A stretch of 13,687 nucleotides of DNA from VYFG01 sp964403545 (lineage in GTDB: Bacteria; Pseudomonadota; Gammaproteobacteria; Arenicellales; Poriferihabitantaceae), in the NCBI GenBank assembly GCA_964403545.1, contig CAYOGN010000018.1, positions 1 through 13,687 on the forward strand, written 5' to 3'. This document shows positions 1 to 6,820 of this stretch, piece after piece. Position 1 is the first letter of the stretch. Every line of letters begins with the position of its first letter. Both the position numbers and the translations under genes were made by a program. Below the pieces are notes generated by a model. The model saw only the letters and a program-made list of their open reading frames with translations. It made no database searches and had not been told where the DNA came from.

Positions 1-250
1 CATCGGTATCGTAATCTACGAATACGGTACCGATTGCATTGGTTACCTTTTCAAGGATGATGCTATTCGCTTGAAATGTAACCGGGCGGACTGATTGTGC
101 ATCAAGAATGGTAAATGTTTTGTTGTCCTCATCTATCTTCAAAACCTTACCGATATGAGTAGATGGCCCCGCCGCCGTACACGCCCAGACGGGGCTTAAA
201 ATAAAATAGGCGATGGTCATCGTGACAACTAATAATACGGTGGTTTTCAT
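1..250 (-). CDS. Small secreted protein of unknown function, 3' end beyond the window
   Basis: Translating the minus strand from the ATG at 250 gives 83 codons with no stop before the window edge, so the gene is partial at its C-terminus. The first 23 residues are a clear signal peptide: MKTT, then a hydrophobic stretch ending in SPVWA just before Cys24. The mature start looks like a short beta-rich, perhaps OB-like, domain with the pattern GKVLKIDEDNKTFTI, but I do not recognise the family. A strong ribosome binding site (AGAGGA, about 9 bases upstream) fixes the start. The gene begins 22 bp after the stop of the Lgt/TlpA fusion gene and is probably co-transcribed with it and with dsbC. Cys24 directly after VWA could suggest a lipoprotein, but this is a poor lipobox and type I cleavage is more likely. 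The function is unknown. Confidence 0.8.
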   Translation of the reverse strand, partial: MKTTVLLVVTMTIAYFILSPVWACTAAGPSTHIGKVLKIDEDNKTFTILDAQSVRPVTFQANSIILEKVTNAIGTVFVDYDTD

Positions 251-272
251 AATGTAATTCCTCTTAAGAGTT

Positions 273-1160
273 CTATTTAGGGTTTGTTTGAGAAAGAAGA
301 GGCTTTATCTGACTGTCGATATATCCCCGACTCAACTCACCAATATAACGATGGCGGATGACTCCTGCACGATCCACAAACAACGTGGTGGGAAGGCCAG
401 CACCACCATACAAATCAAAAATATCCCAGGTTCGGTTTTGACGATTACTATCACCATCTACCCATACTGGATAGGTGACACCAATGGAATCTACATATGC
501 TCGAACCGTATCCTCAGATTCACCTACTGCCAAACCGACTACGGTAAAACCCTGCGCCTTATAATCCTGGTACACGGCATTCAGCAACGGCATTTCCCTC
601 CGACAAGGCGGACACCAGGTGGCCCAGAAATTGAGCAATACGACCTCTCCTTCAAGATCGGACCAATGTACTGTATTGCCTTCCAGGTCTTGTAAGGTGA
701 ATTCTGTAATAGTGGTGCCTGAGATCGAGGAATTGCGATCACTTAAAGCCCAGGCCAGGCCAACTGCGAGAGAAAACATGACAAGGCCTGTTAGGACTCC
801 AGAGGACAATATCAGCAGTGATGGCCGACGCAACAAACTGTGTGATTGTTGCATGCGCCATGCGGCAAACATCACGGCGGCTGACAATCCGATTCCAATC
901 GAATAACCCGGTTGCCATAGGAAAAATACCGTCCATGGCGCTTGCAGGTAGGACTCCCAGTAGCGCACGACAAATCCTAACCGGGCTGCGACAATACCAA
1001 CAAGAAAGCTCCTTTCGACGATATGTGTCACCCATTTCGTATCGAAATCGAGCCGCGGCGCTATTCGACCCAGAACCCAGGTCATTGCATAAAGACTGGT
1101 TACCAAACCCAACGCAAAAACAGGAATCAGTATCGGACCAAGAGAGATTGTTATCGGCAC
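273..1160 (-). CDS. Membrane-anchored TlpA/ResA-like thioredoxin with an Lgt-like N-terminal domain
   Basis: The 295-residue protein has two parts. Residues 1-140 are a multi-pass membrane region resembling the first part of prolipoprotein diacylglyceryl transferase (ISLGPILIPVFALG, then AARLGFVV and a WQPGYSIGIG loop). It lacks the rest of Lgt, so transferase activity is unlikely. Residues 150-295 are a TlpA/ResA-type thioredoxin fold with WCPPC at 182-186 and the cis-proline GLPTT near 257. Such domains usually reduce disulfides outside the membrane, for example apocytochrome or copper-chaperone thiols. The start is GTG, the first start codon after an in-frame stop, 32 bp after dsbC ends. 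The ribosome binding site is weak, so translation may be coupled to dsbC. The many CxxCH cytochromes in this window make heme-ligation thiol reduction a reasonable role, but this is inferred. Confidence 0.88.
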   Translation of the reverse strand: MPITISLGPILIPVFALGLVTSLYAMTWVLGRIAPRLDFDTKWVTHIVERSFLVGIVAARLGFVVRYWESYLQAPWTVFFLWQPGYSIGIGLSAAVMFAAWRMQQSHSLLRRPSLLILSSGVLTGLVMFSLAVGLAWALSDRNSSISGTTITEFTLQDLEGNTVHWSDLEGEVVLLNFWATWCPPCRREMPLLNAVYQDYKAQGFTVVGLAVGESEDTVRAYVDSIGVTYPVWVDGDSNRQNRTWDIFDLYGGAGLPTTLFVDRAGVIRHRYIGELSRGYIDSQIKPLLSQTNPK

Positions 1161-1192
1161 AGTTAGACGCGCTCGTTCGACCTAAATACTCT

Positions 1193-1927
1193 CTATTGGA
1201 GAGCCGCCATATGGGCTTGTAATGCTGCATCCGTAAGCTCGGGATAGGGTACATACCCGCCAAGAGTACTGCCGTCTTCGAGAATTATTGTCGGCGTACC
1301 TCTAATGCCAATCTCAACACCCAGGTTATAGTGGTCACTCACCGGGTTAGCGCAACGCTCTTCTGATATATCAAATCCCGCCTTCGCGTCGGTTAATGCC
1401 TGCCGAGGATCATTTGCACACCATACAGAGGCCATATCGTCGGCAACGGAAGAAGGAATGCCGGATCGCGGAAATGCGAGATACCGTACCTTAATACCGT
1501 TGTCATTGAGTTTCTTTACCTCTTGGTGAAGCTTAGCGCAATACGGGCATGTTATGTCAGTAAAGACTGAGATGGTTGCCTTGACATCTTCAGGGGCAAA
1601 CACAATCATTGTGCTCTCATCGACCTCTCTGATCTTACTGGTCAAACCTTTATTACGTTCAATCTCGGTTAGATTTATTCCCTTTTCGAGATCAATAATG
1701 TCACCACGTATTGCGTAGCGCCCATTCGCGGACACATATGCCACATTCGACCCAAATGTGATCCTGTATAATCCTTCTATTGGGGACGATGACGCATTTT
1801 CTATTGTGAAGCCAGGGAAAAAATTACTAGCTGTATCAAGAACGGATTGCGGGACATGTTCCTCCGCATACGACGTTGGCATCGCTAAGATAGCGACTAT
1901 CGCTAACAAAAATAGTTTTACTTTCAT
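1193..1927 (-). CDS. dsbC: DsbC-type periplasmic disulfide isomerase
   Basis: The 244-residue protein has a signal peptide (MKVKLFLLAIVAILAMPTSYA), an N-terminal DsbC/DsbG dimerisation region at about 22-85 with the pattern GLYRITFGSNVAYVS, and a thioredoxin-fold catalytic domain. The active site is TDITCPYC (CPYC at 127-130), the cis-Pro loop is RGTPTI (Pro212), and Cys170 and Cys192 match the second, structural disulfide of DsbC. The length fits the family. A longer reading from 1954 exists, but the start at 1927 is preferred because an AGGAG site lies 6 bases upstream of it and because it gives a clean signal peptide. The protein would rearrange wrong disulfides in the periplasm and needs a membrane donor such as DsbD, which is not seen here; the neighbouring TlpA-like fusion could fill that role. 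CPYC instead of the usual E. coli CGYC may shift its redox potential. Confidence 0.93.
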   Translation of the reverse strand: MKVKLFLLAIVAILAMPTSYAEEHVPQSVLDTASNFFPGFTIENASSSPIEGLYRITFGSNVAYVSANGRYAIRGDIIDLEKGINLTEIERNKGLTSKIREVDESTMIVFAPEDVKATISVFTDITCPYCAKLHQEVKKLNDNGIKVRYLAFPRSGIPSSVADDMASVWCANDPRQALTDAKAGFDISEERCANPVSDHYNLGVEIGIRGTPTIILEDGSTLGGYVPYPELTDAALQAHMAALQ

Positions 1928-1958
1928 CAATTTCTCCTGAGGGCAATAATTCATTTAG

Positions 1959-1976
1959 ATGGCGGAAAACCGCCAT
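1959..1976 (-). other. Perfect hairpin in the dsbC leader
   Basis: A seven-base perfect inverted repeat (ATGGCGG / CCGCCAT) encloses a four-base loop, AAAA on the plus strand and TTTT on the minus strand. It lies 32 bases upstream of the dsbC start on the minus strand and is not followed by a T tract, so it does not look like an intrinsic terminator. It could be an mRNA stabiliser or processing site between two genes of the same transcript. Confidence 0.5.
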
Positions 1977-1983
1977 TGGATCA

Positions 1984-2003
1984 GGTTGTCGGCGAAGACA
2001 ACC
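1984..2003 (-). other. Second hairpin between the orphan gene and dsbC
   Basis: A seven-base perfect inverted repeat (GGTTGTC / GACAACC) has a six-base loop, read TTCGCC on the minus strand. It lies 13 bases after the stop of the upstream minus-strand gene and 7 bases before the next hairpin. No run of T follows. The tandem arrangement suggests a structured intercistronic RNA element, possibly setting the relative expression of the two genes. Confidence 0.5.
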
Positions 2004-2016
2004 GAGTGAAACGGTA

Positions 2017-2343
2017 TCAGGAAAAACGGGGGGGTTTAAATAGTGGTTGTGCGTCGATTTGAGGCAATTGGTCCGATGGGTCAAAGAACTTTGTTTCAGG
2101 ATCAAAATTGAAGATAGATGGAAATTGTGAAAGTACCGCGTTGTAGCCCATGCAATGTTGAGCTTGGTAACAAAAAGTAATGTCTAGTAGCCCACTGTTA
2201 TCGGAGGCTGTGTTGGAGTCGGAGTGAACGATGAAAACGGCGACCGAATCCGATTGGTTAGCGGATGCATGAGTCATCTGACTACCAATTAGAATCGTTA
2301 GTGCAATTGTGAGCAGGAAAAGTGTCTGTCTGAAATTTGACAT
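2017..2343 (-). CDS. Small secreted orphan protein
   Basis: I do not recognise this 108-residue product. From the ATG at 2343 it begins with a convincing signal peptide (MSNFRQTLFLLTIALTILIG, then SQMTHASA), and the mature part is about 80 residues. It holds two cysteines in FCYQAQHC (CX5C), which could form a disulfide, and a C-terminal end rich in aromatic residues and proline (FFDPSDQLPQ, FKPPRFS). A longer reading from a GTG at 2403 would add 20 polar residues in front of the signal peptide and is less likely. No strong Shine-Dalgarno site is visible. A TTTGAC / GATAGT pair with 16-bp spacing lies just upstream. The gene precedes dsbC on the same strand, so its product may be a disulfide-containing envelope protein, but that is only context. 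Confidence 0.6.
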   Translation of the reverse strand: MSNFRQTLFLLTIALTILIGSQMTHASANQSDSVAVFIVHSDSNTASDNSGLLDITFCYQAQHCMGYNAVLSQFPSIFNFDPETKFFDPSDQLPQIDAQPLFKPPRFS

Positions 2344-2512
2344 TGTGCTAGTGAAACTATCGCAATTAACTGATTTAGTCAAAGGTTCCGAATTTAGAGA
2401 CACCCTGCGAGCTAAAGTTCAACATTCAGTGGGTATCTTTCAAAATCCCGTAACCCTTTCCTTATAGGGGAAAAATTAGCAGAGGACGATCCGTTTTGAT
2501 TGGCACTTGTCA

Positions 2513-2536
2513 ATGATTCGCACCATGGTGAATCAT
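2513..2536. promoter_or_regulatory. Imperfect palindrome in a divergent intergenic region
   Basis: ATGATT-CG-CACCATGGTG-AATCAT is a near-perfect palindrome with a two-base bulge on one side. It lies between the divergent orphan genes at 2343 and 2631. It has no T tract and is a candidate operator for one or both genes. No regulator can be named from the sequence. Confidence 0.3.
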
Positions 2537-2577
2537 CAATGGTAGGGTTTTAAAAATGAGATTATTTGGATTCGTAC

Positions 2578-2591
2578 TTGATCTAAGTCAA
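2578..2591 (+). promoter_or_regulatory. FNR/ANR-type box
   Basis: TTGATCTAAGTCAA matches the FNR/ANR/DNR consensus TTGAT-N4-ATCAA at 9 of 10 defined positions, and the RTCAA variant is common among ANR and DNR sites. A -10-like TTATAT lies at 2612-2617, which puts the box centre about 40 bases before the expected transcript start, as in class II FNR-dependent promoters. The downstream gene starts at 2631, so the 5' leader would be very short. This suggests induction under low oxygen or nitrogen-oxide signalling. Confidence 0.5.
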
Positions 2592-2630
2592 GCTTCTCAA
2601 TAAAGATTTTGTTATATTGCAGTACATATT

Positions 2631-3014
2631 ATGCAAACAACTGCGTTAAATTTCATATTTCGAATTCTGGCAATAGCGACTATTGTCGCGGGTATATCGT
2701 CCACACCTGCGTTAGCCAACAATGTCGAGACACTGTCGGTACCTGGCCATAATCAGGTAGAAAACTCCATTGAGACTGTTTGTTTATTGAAACAACCGGT
2801 TGAACCGCATTGTTATCATCACCGGTATAGAGGCACTGAGCTATTCATGCCGGATATACCGCGAAAAAAATTCTCCGTAACTACTCAAAGTTATGAACTG
2901 AATTCATTCGATTCTCTTTATCAATCTGAAACAATAGTCAGTGTCCTTGATGAATCGAGATACCAAAGCTCCCATCGTCCCCTCTACATGACCACCCAGC
3001 GTCTGCGGCTGTAA
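2631..3014 (+). CDS. Small secreted orphan protein with a Cys/His cluster
   Basis: The 127-residue product is not recognised. It has a signal peptide (MQTTALNFIFRILAIATIVA, then GISSTPALA at about 22-30), so the mature protein is about 97 residues. The mature part contains VCLLKQPVEPHCYHHRYRG, in which two cysteines and three histidines lie close together, a possible metal or disulfide site. The rest is polar with no other motif. No good Shine-Dalgarno site precedes the ATG. The promoter elements at 2578-2617 would leave only a few bases of leader, so translation may be nearly leaderless or the true start may lie inside. A CGGCT/AGCCG hairpin overlaps the stop, and a run of T follows at about 3028. 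It is divergent from another small secreted orphan. Confidence 0.6.
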   Translation: MQTTALNFIFRILAIATIVAGISSTPALANNVETLSVPGHNQVENSIETVCLLKQPVEPHCYHHRYRGTELFMPDIPRKKFSVTTQSYELNSFDSLYQSETIVSVLDESRYQSSHRPLYMTTQRLRL

Positions 3015-3051
3015 GCCGAACCTCCACTTTTTTCAGCCGTCAATGCTGATC

Positions 3052-3070
3052 GCGCAAGACTGTCTTGTGC
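3052..3070. promoter_or_regulatory. Near-perfect inverted repeat upstream of the MerR gene
   Basis: GCGCAAGAC-T-GTCTTGTGC has arms matching at 8 of 9 positions and lies 34 bases before the MerR-family start codon. It could be an autoregulatory operator. Read as RNA, it could instead form a 7-bp stem with a 5-base loop followed after a few bases by TTAATTTTTT, that is, an intrinsic terminator for the upstream gene. The two readings cannot be separated by eye. Confidence 0.4.
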
Positions 3071-3103
3071 CCTCTTAATTTTTTCTGACTGTGGAGATTC
3101 AAA

Positions 3104-3508
3104 ATGATTGTCAATGAACTAGCACGTAAATCCAGTGTTCCAGCCCATATTATCCGTTACTACACTCGAATTGGGCTCCTAAAGCCGGGCCGCAACCCGG
3201 AAAACGGGTACAAACTTTTTTGCAACAGTGATATTCGAATATTGCATTTTATCCGTCAGGCCAAAGATCTGGGGTTTACATTGAAAGAGATAAGCGAATT
3301 TCTCGAGCAGGTAAAGTCCGGCGATTCTCCCTGTTCCGATGTAAGGCGACTTCTTGAACGGCATATCGCTCTTAATAGGGTAGAAATTAAACACTTGCAA
3401 GCAATGCAGTTGCGGATGGAGGGTGCGCTCGCTCAATGGCAACACATACCCGATGGTGAACCAGATAATGAGACGATGTGCCCGTTAATAGAATCAATGC
3501 TCCATTAA
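3104..3508 (+). CDS. MerR-family metal-responsive regulator
   Basis: The 134-residue protein has the MerR layout. An N-terminal winged helix-turn-helix (residues 1-70) carries the signature IRYYTRIGLLKPGRNPENGY, a coupling region contains DLGFTLKEISEFL, and a dimerisation helix (about 80-112) ends in a metal-binding loop. Cys77 (DSPCSDV) matches the dimer-helix cysteine of MerR/ZntR/PbrR-type sensors, whereas CueR-type copper sensors have Ser there. Cys126 (ETMCPLIE) matches the C-terminal loop cysteine. The middle loop cysteine expected near 112-117 is absent, and that stretch reads QWQHIPDGEPDNE. A GGAGA site precedes the ATG. Its probable targets are the MerR-type promoters at 4291 (copA) and 10261 (propeller operon). 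The metal cannot be set from sequence: the linked genes say copper or silver, while Cys77 says divalent ion. Confidence 0.9.
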   Translation: MIVNELARKSSVPAHIIRYYTRIGLLKPGRNPENGYKLFCNSDIRILHFIRQAKDLGFTLKEISEFLEQVKSGDSPCSDVRRLLERHIALNRVEIKHLQAMQLRMEGALAQWQHIPDGEPDNETMCPLIESMLH

Positions 3509-3611
3509 CGCTGTTCGATCGCTAAAAAAGCCATGTAGCGATACCCGCTATTTGACAAGTCATGACGTTTCCTGGCCTCGATCGGTTTTACTTTGACCTG
3601 CCTTGGGATTT

Positions 3612-4196
3612 ATGAATACTCGTCGACAGTGGTTAAAGAGGGCAACCAGTACGATGGGGTTAATCGGGGCGGCCGTGGGTACTATCCCATTTATTGGCAG
3701 CATGTCGCCCAGTGAGCGAGCAAAGGCACGAGGAGGGCCGACGGTCGTAGATGTCTCCAAATTGGAGCCTGGTCGGCAACTAACCGTTGTTTGGCGAGGC
3801 AAACCGGTCTGGATTTTGCATCGTGACGACCGAATACTGGAAAACCTGGATAAGCCAAAATTGTTATCCCGGCTGGTAGATCCTGATTCGGTAGTAAAGG
3901 CCCAGCAACCAGAATACGCGCGTAATCATCTTCGATCTATCCATCCACAATATTTTGTTGCAATCAGTTTATGCACACATCTGGGATGCGTACCAAAGGT
4001 GTACGCTGAAGGAGGCTTAAGTTCGGTTAAAAACTGGACAGGCGGTTACTACTGTCCCTGTCATGGTTCAAAGTTTGATTTCGCTGGGAGAGTGTTTAAA
4101 AATGTGCCTGCCCCCACAAATTTGATTATTCCACCTCATCGGTATCTTACCAATTCGAACATTGAAATTGGCGTGCACGCCACGGAGAGGTCGTGA
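3612..4196 (+). CDS. Orphan Rieske 2Fe-2S protein (PetA-like)
   Basis: The 194-residue protein resembles the Rieske subunit of the cytochrome bc1 complex. Residues 1-30 form a single twin-arginine signal anchor (TRRQWLKRATS, then a hydrophobic segment), fitting Tat export of a folded Fe-S protein. The Rieske fold carries CTHLGC at 121-126 and CPCHGS at 148-153. Cys121, His123, Cys148 and His151 would bind the 2Fe-2S cluster, with Cys126 and Cys150 as the disulfide. Family role: oxidation of quinol and transfer of electrons to cytochrome c. No cytochrome b or c1 gene follows; the next gene is a copper ATPase, so this copy is detached from a normal petABC operon. A TTG nine bases earlier is also in frame, but the ATG starts the Tat motif correctly. 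The ribosome binding site is weak. Confidence 0.92.
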   Translation: MNTRRQWLKRATSTMGLIGAAVGTIPFIGSMSPSERAKARGGPTVVDVSKLEPGRQLTVVWRGKPVWILHRDDRILENLDKPKLLSRLVDPDSVVKAQQPEYARNHLRSIHPQYFVAISLCTHLGCVPKVYAEGGLSSVKNWTGGYYCPCHGSKFDFAGRVFKNVPAPTNLIIPPHRYLTNSNIEIGVHATERS

Positions 4197-4290
4197 TTTC
4201 TTCTGCATTCGCCGCCCAGCGTGCTAGCAATTAAGTAACAGTGTTAGCGGATATAAAGAGCAGATAATGGATTTTCATCAACAGATTCCC

Positions 4291-4322
4291 TTGACTTGCA
4301 AGCTACGCACAAGTTGTAGAAT
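4291..4322 (+). promoter_or_regulatory. MerR-type promoter and operator of copA
   Basis: A -35 TTGACT (4291-4296) and a -10 TAGAAT (4317-4322) are 20 bp apart, the overlong spacer typical of MerR-family activated promoters. Inside lies the dyad ACTTG-N11-CAAGT. The predicted transcript starts near 4329, about 22 bases before the ATPase ATG. The element shares 25 of 33 positions with the promoter at 10261-10292. The best candidate regulator is the MerR-family protein encoded at 3104-3508. Confidence 0.8.
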
Positions 4323-4350
4323 TACCGTGCGATCTTAATAATCTACCCCG

Positions 4351-6798
4351 ATGAATACAAATTCCAATACAACTATGCAAAGTGCTACAGTGTCAGTTGA
4401 CCCTGTCTGCGGGATGTCTGTCGATACAGAAAACTCAGAAAGGACTGCTGAGTATGGTGGGGAGACCTATTATTTTTGTTGTGATTCCTGTCGTACAAAA
4501 TTCATCGAGGAACCCCTGAGTTATTTGAATGGGGCTCCCGCTAAAGATGAAGATATAGTTAAGTTGCACGGCGGCGGTAACTACATTTGCCCGATGTGTC
4601 CCGAGGTTGAGCAGAAAAAGCCAGGAGCCTGCCCAAAATGTGGTATGGCGCTGGAACGGGAAACGATATCCAAATTGACCGACACGCAATATACCTGCCC
4701 CATGCACCCTGAAATTATCAGCGAAGTGCCGGGGGATTGCCCTATTTGTGGTATGGCGCTGGAGCCAATGGTTGTCACATTGGATGACGAAGCCGACCCT
4801 GAACTTGATAACATGACCCGTCGGTTCAAGGTGTGTGTGGTCTTATCTGTTCCTCTGGTAATTCTTGCCATGGGTGAGCTTGTTCCTGGTGTAAGTTTTG
4901 ACTGGTTAGGTTCTCCGAAAAATTTAGTCTGGTTGCAGTTTGCACTCGGGACGCCGGTAGTATTGTGGGGTGGATGGCCATTTTTTGTACGGGCCTGGAA
5001 TTCGGTTGTAAATAGAAGCCTCAATATGTTTACCTTGATCGGGCTGGGGACAGGTGTCGCTTACCTGTACAGTGTTGTAGCCACGATGGTTCCTGATATT
5101 TTCCCAGGCTCATTTCGTGATGCGACGGGTGAAGTTGCTGTCTATTTTGAAGCTGCGGCTGTCATCATCACATTGGTTCTGCTCGGGCAGGTTATGGAGT
5201 TGCGTGCCCGGAGCAATACCGGTGCGGCAATTAAGGCGCTTCTTGGCCTGGCCCCCAATACTGCCCGACTGATAGGGTCCGATGATATCGAACAGGATGT
5301 GCCAATCGATAGCGTTCAGATTGGCGATCATCTGCGTATTCGGCCAGGAGAGAAGGTGGCCGTTGACGGTAGAGTACTGGAAGGCAGGAGCAGTGTCGAC
5401 GAATCCATGGTTACCGGGGAACCAATTCCAGTAGAGAAAACTGTAGGTGACGATGTTATTGGCGCTACCGTGAACGGTACTGGTAGTCTGGTGATGGAGG
5501 CGCGTCGGGTCGGTGCGGATACATTGTTGTCACAGATCGTGCAAATGGTAGCCCAGGCCCAGCGCAGCCGCGCACCGATCCAGAAACTGGCAGATCTGGT
5601 AGCAGGCTATTTTGTTCCCACAGTTGTACTGATTGCGATAATAACCTTTATAGCTTGGGCAATCTGGGGCCCGGCACCCGCTATGGCATTCGCAATTATC
5701 AATGCGGTAGCCGTCCTAATCATTGCCTGCCCCTGCGCACTGGGGTTGGCTACTCCGATGTCTATCATGGTAGCCACGGGGAAAGGTGCTGGTGTTGGGG
5801 TTCTGTTTAAAAACGCCGAAGCGATCGAGGTAATGCGCAAGATCGATACATTAGTCGTCGACAAGACAGGCACACTAACCCAGGGAAAGCCGAAACTGGT
5901 TTCTGTACTGGCAAATCAGGGAATCGATGAAGATATCCTTTTGCGTTTGGTGGCAACGCTGGAACGCGGTAGTGAACACCCTCTCGCGACCGCAATTGTT
6001 GATGGTGTGATGGACCGTGGAATTGAACTTGGTAAAGCTGAATCATTCGAGTCGATTACTGGCCGTGGCGTAACCGGAGTGGTAGATAAATATGTAGTCG
6101 CGTTAGGCAATAGTTCGTTGATGGACAGCCTGGACATAGATGCAATGGCGCTGGCATCTGCTGCAGAGGACTGGCGTAGTGAAGGCCAGACTGCGATGTT
6201 CGTGGGTGTTAATGGGAAGGCTGCTGGACTGATTGGTGTGGCAGATCCTATCAAGGAGTCAACGCCTGCTGCAATCAAGGCGCTACATAAAGAAGGGCTT
6301 AAAGTAATTATGCTGACCGGGGACAATGAGACTACGGCACGGGCGGTAGCTGAGAAACTTGCCATAGACGATGTTATGGCGGGCGTGTTGCCGGACCAGA
6401 AAGCAGAAAAAGTCAAAAGCCTTCAAGACAATGGTTATATGGTCGCCATGGCGGGTGATGGTATTAATGATGCGCCGGCACTGGCTCAGGCTCACGTCGG
6501 CATTGCAATGGGTACTGGCACCGATGTTGCCATGGAAAGCGCAGGCGTCACTCTGGTCAAGGGTGATTTGCGCGGTATCGTGCGCGCACGCAAACTGAGC
6601 CGTGCCACCATGCGTAACATACGGCAGAATCTGTTCTTTGCATTTATATACAACGCGGCCGGCGTGCCCATCGCTGCCGGAGTCTTATACCCCGCATTCG
6701 GCATTCTTTTGAGCCCGATCATCGCCGCCGCGGCGATGAGTTTTAGCTCTGTGTCCGTAATAACAAATGCGCTGCGCCTGAATCGGGCGTCCCTCTAA
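4351..6798 (+). CDS. copA: Cu+/Ag+-exporting P1B-type ATPase with YHS and two HMBD domains
   Basis: This 815-residue pump would export Cu+ or Ag+ across the inner membrane using ATP. The N-terminus has no ferredoxin-like CxxC (HMA) domain. It carries a YHS domain (about 17-59, Cys20, Cys43, Cys44, Cys47) and two zinc-ribbon-like heavy-metal binding repeats: YICPMCPEVE with CPKCGMALE (78-102), and YTCPMHPEI with CPICGMALEP (114-139). The core is complete: TGEP 355-358, transport-site CPC 460-462, DKTGTLT with phosphorylated Asp504, HP 543-544, TGDN 656-659 and GDGINDAP 702-709. Tyr767-Asn768 and Met796 with Ser799-800 in the last two membrane helices mark the Cu+ (P1B-1) subgroup. No Shine-Dalgarno site is obvious before the ATG. 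It is the first gene of an operon reaching 8028 and sits behind a MerR-type promoter. Confidence 0.97.
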   Translation: MNTNSNTTMQSATVSVDPVCGMSVDTENSERTAEYGGETYYFCCDSCRTKFIEEPLSYLNGAPAKDEDIVKLHGGGNYICPMCPEVEQKKPGACPKCGMALERETISKLTDTQYTCPMHPEIISEVPGDCPICGMALEPMVVTLDDEADPELDNMTRRFKVCVVLSVPLVILAMGELVPGVSFDWLGSPKNLVWLQFALGTPVVLWGGWPFFVRAWNSVVNRSLNMFTLIGLGTGVAYLYSVVATMVPDIFPGSFRDATGEVAVYFEAAAVIITLVLLGQVMELRARSNTGAAIKALLGLAPNTARLIGSDDIEQDVPIDSVQIGDHLRIRPGEKVAVDGRVLEGRSSVDESMVTGEPIPVEKTVGDDVIGATVNGTGSLVMEARRVGADTLLSQIVQMVAQAQRSRAPIQKLADLVAGYFVPTVVLIAIITFIAWAIWGPAPAMAFAIINAVAVLIIACPCALGLATPMSIMVATGKGAGVGVLFKNAEAIEVMRKIDTLVVDKTGTLTQGKPKLVSVLANQGIDEDILLRLVATLERGSEHPLATAIVDGVMDRGIELGKAESFESITGRGVTGVVDKYVVALGNSSLMDSLDIDAMALASAAEDWRSEGQTAMFVGVNGKAAGLIGVADPIKESTPAAIKALHKEGLKVIMLTGDNETTARAVAEKLAIDDVMAGVLPDQKAEKVKSLQDNGYMVAMAGDGINDAPALAQAHVGIAMGTGTDVAMESAGVTLVKGDLRGIVRARKLSRATMRNIRQNLFFAFIYNAAGVPIAAGVLYPAFGILLSPIIAAAAMSFSSVSVITNALRLNRASL

Positions 6799-6820
6799 CA
6801 TTATTGAACGGGTAAATAAT

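Noticed and set aside
739..1263. Long open frames overlapping the Lgt/TlpA and dsbC genes in other phases
   Set aside because: They overlap well-supported genes, have no family resemblance or signal, and look like shadow frames.
2023..2040. TTTAAAC followed by a run of seven C on the minus strand, like a -1 frameshift site
   Set aside because: The codon phase is TTT AAA CCC, not T TTA AAC, and the alternative frames do not extend into a recognisable protein.
3006..3034. CGGCT/AGCCG hairpin and T run after the 2631-3014 gene
   Set aside because: The stem is only five pairs, overlaps the stop codon, and is about 9 bases away from the T run, so it is too weak to call a terminator.
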